Assembly: GCF_900142095.1 (NCBI RefSeq)
Contig: NZ_FQZP01000006.1
Coordinates: 1 to 64,000, forward strand
DNA from: Thermoclostridium caenicola
Lineage (GTDB): Bacteria > Bacillota > Clostridia > DSM-8532
DNA: 64,000 bases
Reading direction: 5' to 3'
A program made the translations under genes and the position numbers. Under the pieces are notes generated by a model. It did no database searches. It was not told the DNA's origin and saw only the letters and a list, made by a program, of their open reading frames with translations. Shown here piece by piece: positions 54,858 to 64,000 of this stretch (its first letter is position 1; the number at the start of each line of letters is the position of its first letter).

Positions 54858-56423
54858 ATGAAAAGGGTAATGGTCGTAGACGATGAATTCCTCGTCCGGC
54901 TTGGGTTGCGCACAACTATGGATTGGGAAGCGCATGGATACAGGATTGTCGGGGAAGCCTCAAATGGGAAGGAAGCCCTGGAGATGTTTGACGAGGCCAA
55001 TCCGGACATTCTGCTGACAGATATCAAGATGCCGGTCATGGATGGTTTCAAATTGATCGAGGAAGTCAGGAAAAGGAAAAAGAATATCCAGATCGTCATA
55101 TTAAGCCATTATGACGAGTTTTCCTATGTCCAGAAAGCGCTGGAATTCGGCGCGACTCAGTATATCCTCAAGTCCGAAATGAATGATCAAAAGCTGATCG
55201 ATCTCCTGCAGAAGCTTTCCCTCAAGGAAAAGGACCAGGCTGTGGAAGAGATCGATATCAAGGCGGAGCGGGAGAATTACTTAAAGGATCTCCTCTTTGG
55301 CAAGCCGGCCGATGATGATTTCGCGGACCAGGCAGACATGGCGCCCCCGGCGGGTTTGTTCAGCGACAGCGCCTACATGGCCGCCAAGGGATTCTGTGAG
55401 ACATCCATGCTGCATGAGGATTCCAGGAAGATGCTCTCCCAGACCGTCAAAACCATGCTGGAAAAAGCCTTTTCCGAATCATCGAACGTCATGATTTTTT
55501 ATAAGGATCAACTCTATTTTACTTCTATTATATGTGTCAAGGACGTCGATTCGGTCAAGGGGTCACATGACATCGTGAAGTCCATGCAGCAGCTGATCCG
55601 GAATATCAAGCAGTATTTCGAAGTCGTGGTTCAGATTGGCCTGAGCAGCGCGGGGAAGCCAGAGCGGTTTCCAGTCATGATAGCGGAGGCGGAGCAGGCC
55701 AGAAAGACCTGCTTCTTTTCCCTGCAGCCCATTGAGGTGTTTTTCCCGGAGATGGTCCAGGGGAAGGACAGAACCATCCGGGTCAGCCGCAGCAAGCTGT
55801 CTTCGTTTATTGAAGAGAAGGACAGGGAAGGACTCAGGCAATACATCGCCGGCATTTTCAATGAACTGAAGCTGCTCAGGAGCTACGGCACATTCAAGAA
55901 TGCCGTTATTGATCTGCTATCTGTGGCCAGGACCATTTGCGAGGAGCAGAACATCGACCAGACATCATCCCTGTCCCCGGCAAAATTCTCCTATGAGAAT
56001 TGCCTGGTGATGCCCTTTGTTGATAATGTGGAAACCTATATCCAGGAGCTTTATGCAGCCATTTCCGATGCGGCTGTGAACCGTGAATCAGGCTATTCGG
56101 CGCTGGTCCAGAACACCATTGCCTACATCAGGAACAATTATGCCAGCAATATCAGCCTCTCCGATGCGGCAGCCTATTCCCAGGTCAGCAGCAGCTACCT
56201 GTCCCTGATCTTCAAGCAGGAAACCGGCGTCAATTTCAGCAATTTTTTGACCGATTACCGCATGGAAATCGCCAAGAAGATGCTGATCACCACCAATAAA
56301 AAGATCTATGAGATCGCCGAAGAGATCGGTTTTTCCAGCCCGTATTATTTCAGCAAGGTGTTCAAGGAATATACGGGAATGACCTGCAAGGAATACAAGG
56401 ACAAATATACCGGAACTCACTGA
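54858..56423 (+). CDS. YesN-type response regulator with AraC DNA-binding domain
   Basis: A 521-residue regulator. The receiver (1-120) has VVDDE and phosphorylated Asp55 in LLTDIKMP. A middle region (about 130-400) of unknown fold follows, and the C-terminal AraC pair of helix-turn-helix motifs (about 415-518) has NISLSDAAAYSQVSSSYLS and EIAEEIGFSSPYYFSKVFKE. It is expected to be phosphorylated by the divergent YesM-like kinase and to activate the downstream carbohydrate transporter. Start has ACAAGGGGGG upstream. Confidence 0.92.
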   Translation: MKRVMVVDDEFLVRLGLRTTMDWEAHGYRIVGEASNGKEALEMFDEANPDILLTDIKMPVMDGFKLIEEVRKRKKNIQIVILSHYDEFSYVQKALEFGATQYILKSEMNDQKLIDLLQKLSLKEKDQAVEEIDIKAERENYLKDLLFGKPADDDFADQADMAPPAGLFSDSAYMAAKGFCETSMLHEDSRKMLSQTVKTMLEKAFSESSNVMIFYKDQLYFTSIICVKDVDSVKGSHDIVKSMQQLIRNIKQYFEVVVQIGLSSAGKPERFPVMIAEAEQARKTCFFSLQPIEVFFPEMVQGKDRTIRVSRSKLSSFIEEKDREGLRQYIAGIFNELKLLRSYGTFKNAVIDLLSVARTICEEQNIDQTSSLSPAKFSYENCLVMPFVDNVETYIQELYAAISDAAVNRESGYSALVQNTIAYIRNNYASNISLSDAAAYSQVSSSYLSLIFKQETGVNFSNFLTDYRMEIAKKMLITTNKKIYEIAEEIGFSSPYYFSKVFKEYTGMTCKEYKDKYTGTH

Positions 56424-56654
56424 CGCGACAGGAAAGGGTTACCTAAAAAATGTGATGATTTTCTAAAAAAATTAAAAAATCTTTCTCCTGCGCAAGCAAA
56501 AGCAGCTAAAAATTGTGAATTAAGTATAAACATATTCCATTTCAATAGCATTTCCAACGTTCTACAATTGAATCATCAAGGATTTGTGGTTGGGACATGA
56601 ATGCCCGCGGGATGCATGACCCGGCCAGATATTCTATTGGCACGGGGGAATACC

Positions 56655-58775
56655 ATGAAACCACTTAAGACCAACACAGCCAGGAAAGACGCCGGCCCCG
56701 GGAAATCCCTCAGCGGCTTGCTGACTTTCCGCGCCAGGCTGATCCTGGCCTTTATGCTCACCATTCTGCCCATCATCCTGCTAGGTCAACTCTCGTATAC
56801 AAGGGCATCCTCATCCATCAGGGAGACAGCCGAGAAGACATCACTGGAGACCATCAAGCAGATCACAAGGTATCTGGAAAATACCATGTCCGTCGTGGAA
56901 TCTGCTGCCAAACAGATAGCCGAGGACAAGGATCTTCAAAGATATGTGGTATCCGTAAACGAACAGTATAATTCCGCCATACTGGACGCCAGGGATCGTC
57001 TCAATCAAATGCTCACCTCGCTCAAGGCCAGATATCCGGAAATAGCGGAAATTGCCGTTCTGCTGGGAAACGGCCGCTCGGTCATCACCCACAATTCGAA
57101 CCTGGCCAAGAATGCACTTGAAAGTTTGCAGGGGGATTCCCTGATGAATACCGCCCAGGAAAAAAATATGCTTTGGGTGGGTGAGCATCTCCAGCTGGAC
57201 GCGCTGCTGTCCAATCCCTCATCCTATGCCATGTCCCTGATTCGCCCCATTAAGGGCGCAGGCCTGTCCCAGACAAGGGGCTATATCATCATAGACGTCA
57301 ATGACAGGCTGGCAGCAGACGCCTTCCATGGCGTCAACCCCGGCAGCGGCAGCGAACTGCACCTGGTAAGCCCTGACAACAGGGATATCGTTTATGAGAT
57401 GGATGAAGAATCCGGCACGCTTGTCATGAGCACGGAAGCCCGGGAGCCCATCACCGGTATGGACTTTTTCGCGAAAATCGCGGAAAGCGGATCGGAATCC
57501 GGTGCCTTTGAAGATGTATACAAAGGGGAGGAGCATCTCGTCCTGTATACACGGGTGGGTGATACGGGCTATCTGCTGGTGGGCCTGATTCCCACATGGA
57601 ATTTTGTGGTTTCGGCGGAGGCCATTAAGGGGACGACATTGCTTCTGACCATTATATCAGCGTCCGTTGCCATCCTCATTGGGCTCATTCTTGCCATGAG
57701 CATGGGCAAAACGCTGAACAGGCTGATCCAGGCATCCCGTAAAGCGGCTGGCGGGGATTTCACCGTAACCTTCCAAAACCACAGGCAGGATGAGTTCGGC
57801 ACCCTTGCAGAAGCGTTTACCTCCATGATCGGCAATATGCGTCAACTGATAGAGAACGCTGCCGATACGGCCCGAAAGGTGATCGAATCGGCCCATACCG
57901 TCGCGGTGACGTCCAGGGAGGCAGCAGCCGCATCCCAGGAAGTGGCCAATGCGGTCAGTGAAATTTCCAGGGGAGCTACAGAGCAGGCCGCCGATGCAGA
58001 AAAAGGCTCTGAGAAAATGCGGCAGCTGGCTCTGCAGATCAATTCGGTTTCCAGGCATGCCGGGACCATAGCTTCCTACTCAAAGGGAGCGGCCACATTG
58101 GTGGGTCAAGGCCAGATATCGGCCAGCTCGCTTGAAAGTAAGGCAAAGGAAACCATCAGGAACACCCAGGGGCTCATCGCCGATATCCGCGCCCTGGAGG
58201 AAAACTCCAGGCAAATCGGCAAGATCATTGTCGTAATCGACAATATTGCCAGCCAGACCAATCTGCTTTCCCTGAATGCGGCCATTGAGGCGGCACGGGC
58301 CGGTGAGGCCGGCAAGGGCTTTGCCGTTGTGGCAGACGAGATCAGGAAGCTGGCCGAGCAGTCGGCTGCCGCTGCAAGGGAAATTACAAAGATCATCAAG
58401 GATAACGGTTCCCAGACCGCCCGCGCAGTGGAACGGGCCGAGGCGTCCCAGAACATCCTGCAGGACCATAACGCTGCCCTGACTGACACCCTGAAGATAT
58501 TCGACAAAATATCCCGGTTCCTGGGTTCACTGGGCAGCCAGGTGGACGAAATCACCAACGGCGTGGAACTGATGAACCGTTTCAAGGACGACGCTACCCT
58601 GGCCATACAGAACATCTCGGCGGTTTCCCAGCAGATTGCTGCATCCACCCAGGAGGTGACTGCATCCTCCGAGGAGCAGTATTCAAGCATCGAACAGCTT
58701 TCGGCCTTCGCTCAGCAGCTTGATGATGCGGCCAGGATGCTCAGTGAATCCATTGCCCGTTTTAAGGTCAATTGA
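56655..58775 (+). CDS. Methyl-accepting chemotaxis protein with dCache domain
   Basis: A 706-residue chemoreceptor: a basic start, membrane helix 1 (about 27-48), an extracellular dCache-type ligand domain (about 55-320), helix 2 (about 325-350), HAMP (about 350-405) and a methylation/signalling helix pair with tip [23 protein letters not shown] 56655 has GGGGGAA upstream; the frame open from 56601 lacks such a site. Position between YesMN and the binding protein suggests it senses the same sugar. Confidence 0.9.
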   Translation: MKPLKTNTARKDAGPGKSLSGLLTFRARLILAFMLTILPIILLGQLSYTRASSSIRETAEKTSLETIKQITRYLENTMSVVESAAKQIAEDKDLQRYVVSVNEQYNSAILDARDRLNQMLTSLKARYPEIAEIAVLLGNGRSVITHNSNLAKNALESLQGDSLMNTAQEKNMLWVGEHLQLDALLSNPSSYAMSLIRPIKGAGLSQTRGYIIIDVNDRLAADAFHGVNPGSGSELHLVSPDNRDIVYEMDEESGTLVMSTEAREPITGMDFFAKIAESGSESGAFEDVYKGEEHLVLYTRVGDTGYLLVGLIPTWNFVVSAEAIKGTTLLLTIISASVAILIGLILAMSMGKTLNRLIQASRKAAGGDFTVTFQNHRQDEFGTLAEAFTSMIGNMRQLIENAADTARKVIESAHTVAVTSREAAAASQEVANAVSEISRGATEQAADAEKGSEKMRQLALQINSVSRHAGTIASYSKGAATLVGQGQISASSLESKAKETIRNTQGLIADIRALEENSRQIGKIIVVIDNIASQTNLLSLNAAIEAARAGEAGKGFAVVADEIRKLAEQSAAAAREITKIIKDNGSQTARAVERAEASQNILQDHNAALTDTLKIFDKISRFLGSLGSQVDEITNGVELMNRFKDDATLAIQNISAVSQQIAASTQEVTASSEEQYSSIEQLSAFAQQLDDAARMLSESIARFKVN

Positions 58776-59044
58776 GCGCAGCCTTAAAAAATTACACAAA
58801 AATTTTTCAGGATATCAAATAGAATTATAGCTTTGACAAAAAAATAACTATACGCCTGTTAAACATTGTGCAGAAAATACAAAATCAGTCCATTTAGCGC
58901 CGTGGTTTTGGATATTACAATGAAAGTGAACGAGCTGATATGGGAATTGCATGCGATCCATACGTCAGCAGTCATGCAGAAGGTTCATGAGTCTGATGCA
59001 TGAAGCGACAAAAAACCAAAAAGATCAAAAGGGGGAATTTTTGA

Positions 59045-60499
59045 ATGAAGAAATTCAGACGGGCTCTTGTCTTGGTGATGACCCTGGCCCTGGCTCTTAC
59101 CTTTGTAGCCTGTGGCGGCTCCCAGGGCGGAACAAACGCAACGCCTGCACCAAGCCAGTCATCAGGATCCGGCTCAAACAACAACCAGTCGGGTTCAGGA
59201 TCGTCAGAAGGTTTCAACTGGCGCGCCTATGAAGGCACAACCCTGAACGTTATGTTCAACCAGCACACCTATGCTGACGCAGTCATCGAGAAACTGCCTG
59301 AGTTTGAAGCCAAGACCGGAATAACTGTTCAGTACTCCGTTACTCCGGAAGAGAACTACTTCGACAAGCTGACCACCGCTCTGAACAGCCGTTCCGGTAA
59401 CCCTGACATCTTCATGACGGGTGCCTACCAGGTTTGGGAATATGCTCCCGCCGGCTACATTGAGCCCCTGGAAGGCTACATCAACGATCCCAACAAGACA
59501 GCTCCCGATTACAACTTTGCTGACTTCTATCCTTCCATCGTAGGTACGCTCCGTTGGGACCTCGTTCCCGGACATAAGGTTGGCGAAGGCTCTCAGTGGG
59601 CAATCCCCATGGGCTATGAGATCAACAACCTGGCTTACAACAAGAGAGTCTTTGACGAAAAGGGTCTTAAGCCCCCGACGAACACCGACGAACTGCTTGC
59701 AGTCGCCAGCCAGCTGAAGGAATTCAACGGCCCTGGCAGCTACGGTATAGCACTTCGCGGTACAAGAAACTGGGCTACCATCCATCCTGGCTACATGTCC
59801 CTGTTTGCAACATGGGGCGCTCAGGATTTCGTCATCGAGAACGGCAGACTCGTATGTAAGCTGGATTCTCCGGAAGCTATCGCTATGACCGATTACTGGG
59901 TGAAGCTGATCAAGGCCGGCGGTTCTCCTCAGTGGTCCACCTACACCTGGTATCAGGCCGGTGCTGACCTCGGCGCAGGAAAGGCTGCAATGCTCTTCGA
60001 CGCTACCTGTAACGGTTACTTCCAGAATCCCGCAGGCGCTTCAGCCGAAGCCGGCAACCTGGCATGGGTTGACGTTCCGCTGCCGCCCGGAGCAACCGCT
60101 TCCAAGTCCAACGTTTGGGTATGGTCCATGGCTATGAACGCTGCTTCCAAGAATAAGGACGCTGCCTGGTACTTCATCCAGTACTTCACCAGCCCTGAGT
60201 TCATGCTCTGGTCCGGTACCGAAGGCAACTGTGTTGACGCTCCGCGTAAGTCTGTAGCTGAGAGCGACAAGTACAAGGAAGTTGTAGGCAAGGCTTACGG
60301 CTACCTGGAAGCTCTCGAAAAGGGTCTGCCCAACGCAACCATTCAGTTCACACCTCAGCCCTACTTCTTTGAGACCACAACTGAGTGGGCAGCTACCCTG
60401 CAGGATCTGGTTGGTGGCAAGTACTCATCCACCGAGGAAGCTATGAAGCAGCTCACAGAGAAACTGAATCGTATCGTAGAAGACATCGAGGTTGAATAA
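59045..60499 (+). CDS. Extracellular carbohydrate-binding lipoprotein of an ABC importer
   Basis: A 484-residue solute-binding protein. Signal peptide MKKFRRALVLVMTLALALTF ends in the lipobox FVAC with lipidated Cys23, then a Ser/Gly/Asn-rich linker to about 55. The mature part is a family 1 (MalE/UgpB-like) fold: NPDIFMTGAYQVWEYA, GYEINNLAYNKRVFDE, and KAAMLFDATCNGYF. Aromatic-rich segments suit sugar stacking. Codon use is strongly biased, so it is probably highly expressed. Permeases follow after a 428-base gap. Confidence 0.93.
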   Translation: MKKFRRALVLVMTLALALTFVACGGSQGGTNATPAPSQSSGSGSNNNQSGSGSSEGFNWRAYEGTTLNVMFNQHTYADAVIEKLPEFEAKTGITVQYSVTPEENYFDKLTTALNSRSGNPDIFMTGAYQVWEYAPAGYIEPLEGYINDPNKTAPDYNFADFYPSIVGTLRWDLVPGHKVGEGSQWAIPMGYEINNLAYNKRVFDEKGLKPPTNTDELLAVASQLKEFNGPGSYGIALRGTRNWATIHPGYMSLFATWGAQDFVIENGRLVCKLDSPEAIAMTDYWVKLIKAGGSPQWSTYTWYQAGADLGAGKAAMLFDATCNGYFQNPAGASAEAGNLAWVDVPLPPGATASKSNVWVWSMAMNAASKNKDAAWYFIQYFTSPEFMLWSGTEGNCVDAPRKSVAESDKYKEVVGKAYGYLEALEKGLPNATIQFTPQPYFFETTTEWAATLQDLVGGKYSSTEEAMKQLTEKLNRIVEDIEVE

Positions 60500-60544
60500 C
60501 GCGATAGGTTTCTTGTTGAGGGACTTGCGAGACAAAATTGATGT

Positions 60545-60572
60545 CAGGCCGGGGGCCGCAAACCCCCGCCTG
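60545..60572 (+). other. Strong GC hairpin between binding-protein and permease genes
   Basis: CAGG plus CGGGGG pairs with CCCCCG plus CCTG (one C bulged) around CCGCAAA, 46 bases after the stop. There is no T run. It probably stabilises the upstream message and lowers expression of the permeases. The rest of 60500-60927 shows no supported gene. Confidence 0.55.
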
Positions 60573-60927
60573 CATCCCAAAATCAGAAGGAGAGACGAGG
60601 AAGTTGAATGCAGCATGTATTGCGGGATGAGGTTATTGAGTTTTATTAATGTCCCCAGTTCCCATCCACAGATTCTCGCAATAGGCTTCCTGTTATAATC
60701 GTTCGTTCCTGCCGAAAATTCAAGGTCGCCTGGATGAGTCAATCAACCAATGAAAGCCTCGCTGTCAGCCGACAGATGACGCGCAAATCTGAATAGATAT
60801 CCCAAAAAACGAGAGCATTAGCAAAGCTCAATAGCTTCATTCCTGAATCTTTGTAAAGAAAATTTTACAAAGTTTGGTTTTCTATACCCTAAAACCTCAA
60901 AAGAAAATGGATTGAGGAGGCAAGAAG

Positions 60928-61878
60928 ATGGCTTTCAACAAGAAAGATGCAGCCAAGAACGATCTCAATACGGTGCCATGGTTGACAAAAGCCAGACCTT
61001 ATTTAATCATGGCGCCATCCCTGCTGATTACAATTGGTATCCTGGTACCGTTTGCAATGGCAATCTATTATTCCTTTACAAGCTATACCTTCAAGCTGCC
61101 CACCTTTAAATTCGTCGGGCTGAAGAACTGGCTCAACATGTTCAAGGACCCGGCCTTCTGGCACGCCATATGGGTTACCATCCGTTACGCATTCTTCGCC
61201 ACAATCGTGGAAATGGGCCTGGGTCTGGGTATAGCATTGCTGCTCGGCAATACGGAGAACAAGTTTACAAAGTTCCTGCGAGTTGTGCTGACCTTCCCGC
61301 TGATGGTTGCGCCCGCAATTGCGACAATCATATGGCAGCTCATGACCAACAACTCGGTAGGTATCCTGGAAAAATTCCTGAACATTTTCGGTGTTTACAA
61401 TTTCCCCTGGGCCGCTTCCCATGCGACGGCCATGTTCACGGCGGTACTGATCGATACATGGGTATATTGTCCTTTTGTTATCATCCTTATTCTTGCAGGT
61501 ATTCAGTCACTGCCCAAATCGCCGTTTGAATCGGCCAAGATCGACGGCGGAAGCGCCTGGTTCAACTTCAGGAACCTGACGCTGCCCATGATTAAGCCCT
61601 GTATCTACATCGCGCTGCTGTTCCGACTCATGGCTTCCCTGCAGGAATTCTCCATCATCTTTGCCCTCACAAAGGGAGGCCCCGGAGATACCCTGATGAA
61701 CCTGTCGGTTACAGCCTACAACACGGGCTTTGCCTTCCAGAAATTTGCCGCATCATTGCCTATCATCCTGGTGCTGTGGGTTATCGTTAACCTGACCGCC
61801 AAGCAGATCGTCAAGAAGTGGCAGTATTCACAGAAGGTAGCCAGCGGTAGGGATGCTGCAGAAGGAGGTAAATCATGA
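60928..61878 (+). CDS. Carbohydrate ABC permease, MalF/UgpA type
   Basis: A 316-residue inner-membrane protein with six predicted helices. The EAA loop that contacts the ATPase is ESAKIDGGSAWFNFRNLTLP, near residue 205. The N terminus (KARPYLIMAPSLLITIGILVPF) is the usual first helix of MalF/UgpA proteins. AGGAGG precedes the start. It overlaps the next permease by four bases (ATGA). Confidence 0.93.
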   Translation: MAFNKKDAAKNDLNTVPWLTKARPYLIMAPSLLITIGILVPFAMAIYYSFTSYTFKLPTFKFVGLKNWLNMFKDPAFWHAIWVTIRYAFFATIVEMGLGLGIALLLGNTENKFTKFLRVVLTFPLMVAPAIATIIWQLMTNNSVGILEKFLNIFGVYNFPWAASHATAMFTAVLIDTWVYCPFVIILILAGIQSLPKSPFESAKIDGGSAWFNFRNLTLPMIKPCIYIALLFRLMASLQEFSIIFALTKGGPGDTLMNLSVTAYNTGFAFQKFAASLPIILVLWVIVNLTAKQIVKKWQYSQKVASGRDAAEGGKS

Positions 61879-62696
61879 GACGGAAAAGAATGATCAACAA
61901 CGCAGTGAAGAACGGCCTTCTGGCGCTGTATGCCATATTCGCGCTGTTCCCGCTGTTCTGGATGGTGCTGATTTCCTTTAAGTCCGACGCGCAGATGTTC
62001 AACACCACGTTCATCTTCGATCCCACCCTGGAAAACTATGAAGCGGTGCTTCTCCGCACAGACTACTTCAAGTACTTCTTTGACAGCGTTATCGTATCGG
62101 TTATAGCGGTTCTGGTTTCAGTCCTGGCCGGTGTTCCGGCGGCCTATGCCCTGGCCCGGTACAACTTCAAGAAGAAGGAAGACCTGGCCTTTACCATCCT
62201 GTCCTTCAGGTTCGCTCCTGAAATCCTGGTGGTTCTTCCGCTGTTCATGATCTACCAGAAGATCGGCCTCTACGATACCTATTTCGGCCTGATTTGGGTG
62301 TACCAGCTCATCACCATGCCCCTGCTCATATGGGTTATCCGCGGTTACTTCGAGGACATTTCGGTTGAAATCGAGCATGCGGCCATGGTGGACGGTTATA
62401 CCTGGTGGCAGGTGTTCCTGAAGAGGCTTCTGCCCCTGATCAAACCCGGACTGGTTTCCGCAAGCCTTTTGGCCTTCATCTTTGCCTGGAACAACTTCAC
62501 GTTCCCTCTGATGTTGAGCGGTACGAAGGTTGAGACCATTACGGTTGCATCGCTCAAGTACATTGCTTCGGATACGGTTCACTACGGTCAGATGGCCGTT
62601 GCGGCGACAGTTTCAGCGCTTCCCGCTGTTATCTTCGCACTGTGCATACAGAAACATCTGGTACGCGGCCTCAGCTTTGGTGCTGTGAAGGGATAA
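61875..62696 (+). CDS. Carbohydrate ABC permease, MalG/UgpE type
   Basis: A 273-residue inner-membrane protein with six predicted helices. The EAA loop is EIEHAAMVDGYTWWQVFLKR, near residue 160. The start RRKRMINNAVKNGLLALYAIFALFPLFWM and the conserved FKSDAQMF match MalG/UgpE. It is coupled to the preceding permease by ATGA and is followed by an ATPase gene after nine bases. Confidence 0.93.
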   Translation: MRRKRMINNAVKNGLLALYAIFALFPLFWMVLISFKSDAQMFNTTFIFDPTLENYEAVLLRTDYFKYFFDSVIVSVIAVLVSVLAGVPAAYALARYNFKKKEDLAFTILSFRFAPEILVVLPLFMIYQKIGLYDTYFGLIWVYQLITMPLLIWVIRGYFEDISVEIEHAAMVDGYTWWQVFLKRLLPLIKPGLVSASLLAFIFAWNNFTFPLMLSGTKVETITVASLKYIASDTVHYGQMAVAATVSALPAVIFALCIQKHLVRGLSFGAVKG

Positions 62697-62705
62697 GGTG
62701 AGAAA

Positions 62706-63872
62706 ATGGCTAAGATAGAACTTTTAAATATAACCAAACGATTTGGAAAGTTTACGGCTCTCGATAACGTAAACCTTGAGATCAAGGACAATGAGTTCTT
62801 TGTTCTGTTCGGACCGGCAGGCGCGGGAAAAACCACGCTGCTCAATACGGTTGCCGGGCTTGTGATGCCCGAGGAGGGCCTCGTCAAGTTCAACGGGGAG
62901 ATCATGAACAAGGTGGATCCCTCACACCGCAACGTGGCGATGGTTTTTGAGAATTATGCCCTGTATCCCAACCTGACGGTTTATGAAAACATCGCATCTC
63001 CGCTGCGCAGCCCGCTCTACAAGAAAGACGATGCGACCATAGACAAGGAAGTCCATCGTGTAGCGAAGATCCTGAGAATCGACCATCTGGTGGAGAGGCT
63101 GCCCAGCCAGTTGAGTAACGGTCAGAAGCAGCGCGTGGCCATCGGACGGGCGTTGGTCAGGAATCCAAACGTTTTCCTGATGGATGAGCCCATCGCCCAC
63201 CTGGACGCCAAACTGCGCCATCATATGCGCAGTGAGCTGAAGGAAATGCAGTCCAGCTTCAACTCCACCGTTATCTATGTCACCCACGACTTCCTGGAGG
63301 CGGTCAGCCTTGGCGATAGGATCGCCATCATCAACGAAGGCAAAATCGTACAGGTCGGAACCCGTGAGGAAGTGTACTACACGCCTTGCAACGAGTTTGT
63401 GGCAACCCTCGTGGGCGAGCCCGAAATCAACCTGGTGGACGGACGCCTGGTTGTGGATAACGGCAAATACTATGTTGAAGTCATGCAGAAGGGCTATCTG
63501 ATGCCGCTGCCTGAGAACTCCGGAATTATCAAGAAGCTGGTCGATTCCGGTATCACCGAGTACCATCTGGGCTTCAGACCCAACAACGTCAAATACACCT
63601 TCCAAAAGCAAGATGGCTTGCTGCGCGGAACGGTCTACAGCTTTGAATCCATCGGTAACAAGGCCGTCCTGATTGCCAAGATTGGCGACCAGTTCCTCCG
63701 GATGATCGCGCCCAATGATCTGCAGGTCAAGCTGGACCAGGATGTCTATGTCGAGTTGCCAATCAGCAAAGCCACATTCTTCAATGCACAAACCACCCAG
63801 TTTATCGGCACCTCTGATGAGGCTGCCATATACAGGCTTGTGCAGGAGCAGCTGAGCAAGGGGGTGCAATAA
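62706..63872 (+). CDS. Carbohydrate ABC ATPase with a variant signature motif
   Basis: A 388-residue MalK/UgpC-like ATPase. Walker A is GPAGAGKTT, the Q loop is FENYALYPNLT with Glu replacing the usual Gln, the signature is LSNGQKQRVAIG instead of LSGGQ, Walker B is VFLMDEPIAHLD and the switch His is in YVTHDF. A TOBE-type C-terminal domain follows (about 240-388). These changes suggest it is one half of an asymmetric ATPase pair with the next gene, which overlaps by one base. Confidence 0.88.
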   Translation: MAKIELLNITKRFGKFTALDNVNLEIKDNEFFVLFGPAGAGKTTLLNTVAGLVMPEEGLVKFNGEIMNKVDPSHRNVAMVFENYALYPNLTVYENIASPLRSPLYKKDDATIDKEVHRVAKILRIDHLVERLPSQLSNGQKQRVAIGRALVRNPNVFLMDEPIAHLDAKLRHHMRSELKEMQSSFNSTVIYVTHDFLEAVSLGDRIAIINEGKIVQVGTREEVYYTPCNEFVATLVGEPEINLVDGRLVVDNGKYYVEVMQKGYLMPLPENSGIIKKLVDSGITEYHLGFRPNNVKYTFQKQDGLLRGTVYSFESIGNKAVLIAKIGDQFLRMIAPNDLQVKLDQDVYVELPISKATFFNAQTTQFIGTSDEAAIYRLVQEQLSKGVQ

Positions 63873-64000
63873 TGTCCAAGCTGATCATCAAAAATCTGTA
63901 TAAACGCTATGAGAACAAAGGCAAGAAGAAGACAGACAAAAATGAGTTTGCAGTCAACAACCTGAGCCTGGAGTGCGAGGATGGTGAGTTCATTGCCATA
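63872..64000 (+). CDS. ABC ATPase, partial at window end
   Basis: The first 43 codons of a second ATPase: MSKLIIKNLYKRYENKGKKK, then an unusual Lys-rich insertion, and FAVNNLSLECEDGEFIAI, which is the strand before a Walker A loop. The window ends before the nucleotide-binding motif. The ATG overlaps the stop of the preceding ATPase by one base (TAATG). Confidence 0.8.
   Translation, partial: MSKLIIKNLYKRYENKGKKKTDKNEFAVNNLSLECEDGEFIAI

Noticed and set aside
58833-58870. TTGACA upstream of the carbohydrate-binding lipoprotein gene as a promoter
   Set aside because: No -10 box lies at 16-19 bases; the nearest TA-rich words are at wrong distances. YesN-activated promoters can lack consensus, so the real one may be there but cannot be shown.

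Overview
The window looks like a chromosomal segment of an anaerobic, endospore-forming Clostridia member with moderate GC. This is inferred from gene content: a YabP/YabQ/DivIC cluster, SigH, SpoVB, a Cse60-like protein, NfnAB (electron-bifurcating transhydrogenase), an NADP-type glutamate dehydrogenase, a T-box leader, and ARG-box and CtsR-box sequences of Bacillus type. No rRNA, CRISPR array, intact transposon or prophage was seen. Species or family cannot be fixed from the sequence alone.

Layout. 1-4,330: FapA-like DUF342 protein, an OGG1-type DNA glycosylase, a lipoprotein and a tRNA-Glu/tRNA-Met pair with its own promoter. 4,555-9,845: a Cse60-like protein, then a tightly coupled glycosylation cluster (glucose-1-phosphate cytidylyltransferase, CDP-glucose 4,6-dehydratase, three glycosyltransferases). 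9,846-13,450: a dispersed repeat, then a DUF6062 protein and the mazG-rqcP-yabP-yabQ-divIC sporulation/division cluster. 13,450-14,775: a small AT-rich accessory pocket holding a frameshifted secreted protein and the 5' remnant of a group II intron. 14,775-18,680: glnS and argC-argB with an ARG box over the promoter. 18,862-27,281: an orphan MsmX/UgpC ATPase, a P-loop/Asp23-like protein, sigH, zapA, a U32-family protein, dUTPase and an M20 peptidase. 27,250-33,590: a MotA/MotB-like (ZorA/ZorB-like) pair, gdhA and nfnAB. 33,848-39,660: spoVB, hsp20 behind a CtsR box, a second copy of the repeat, a PHP protein, prfA, a DUF3298-like protein and a CYTH protein. 39,811-43,845: a sensory operon (kinase-like sensor without a kinase domain, LuxR-type regulator, full histidine kinase) followed by a probable small RNA. 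43,875-49,241: a phosphoribosyltransferase, a secreted charged protein, a GntR-controlled ABC exporter with a 38-bp palindromic operator, and a chemoreceptor. 49,363-52,264: a TIM-barrel/acyl-CoA ligase fusion behind a T-box leader. 52,646-64,000: a YesM/YesN pair, a dCache chemoreceptor and a carbohydrate ABC operon with two consecutive ATPases, the second cut by the window end.

How parts fit together. The last region reads as one carbohydrate sensing and import module: YesM/YesN probably controls the binding-protein/permease operon and the chemoreceptor may steer toward the same substrate. gdhA and nfnAB link ammonia assimilation with NADPH supply, and argCB is probably arginine-repressed. 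The most unusual items are the probable C-loop small RNA at 43,670-43,845, the T-box in front of a TIM-barrel/acyl-CoA ligase fusion, the stand-alone ZorAB-like pair, and the sensor/regulator/kinase trio whose first member has lost its phospho-acceptor histidine and ATPase domain. All functions are read from sequence motifs; no database search was possible.
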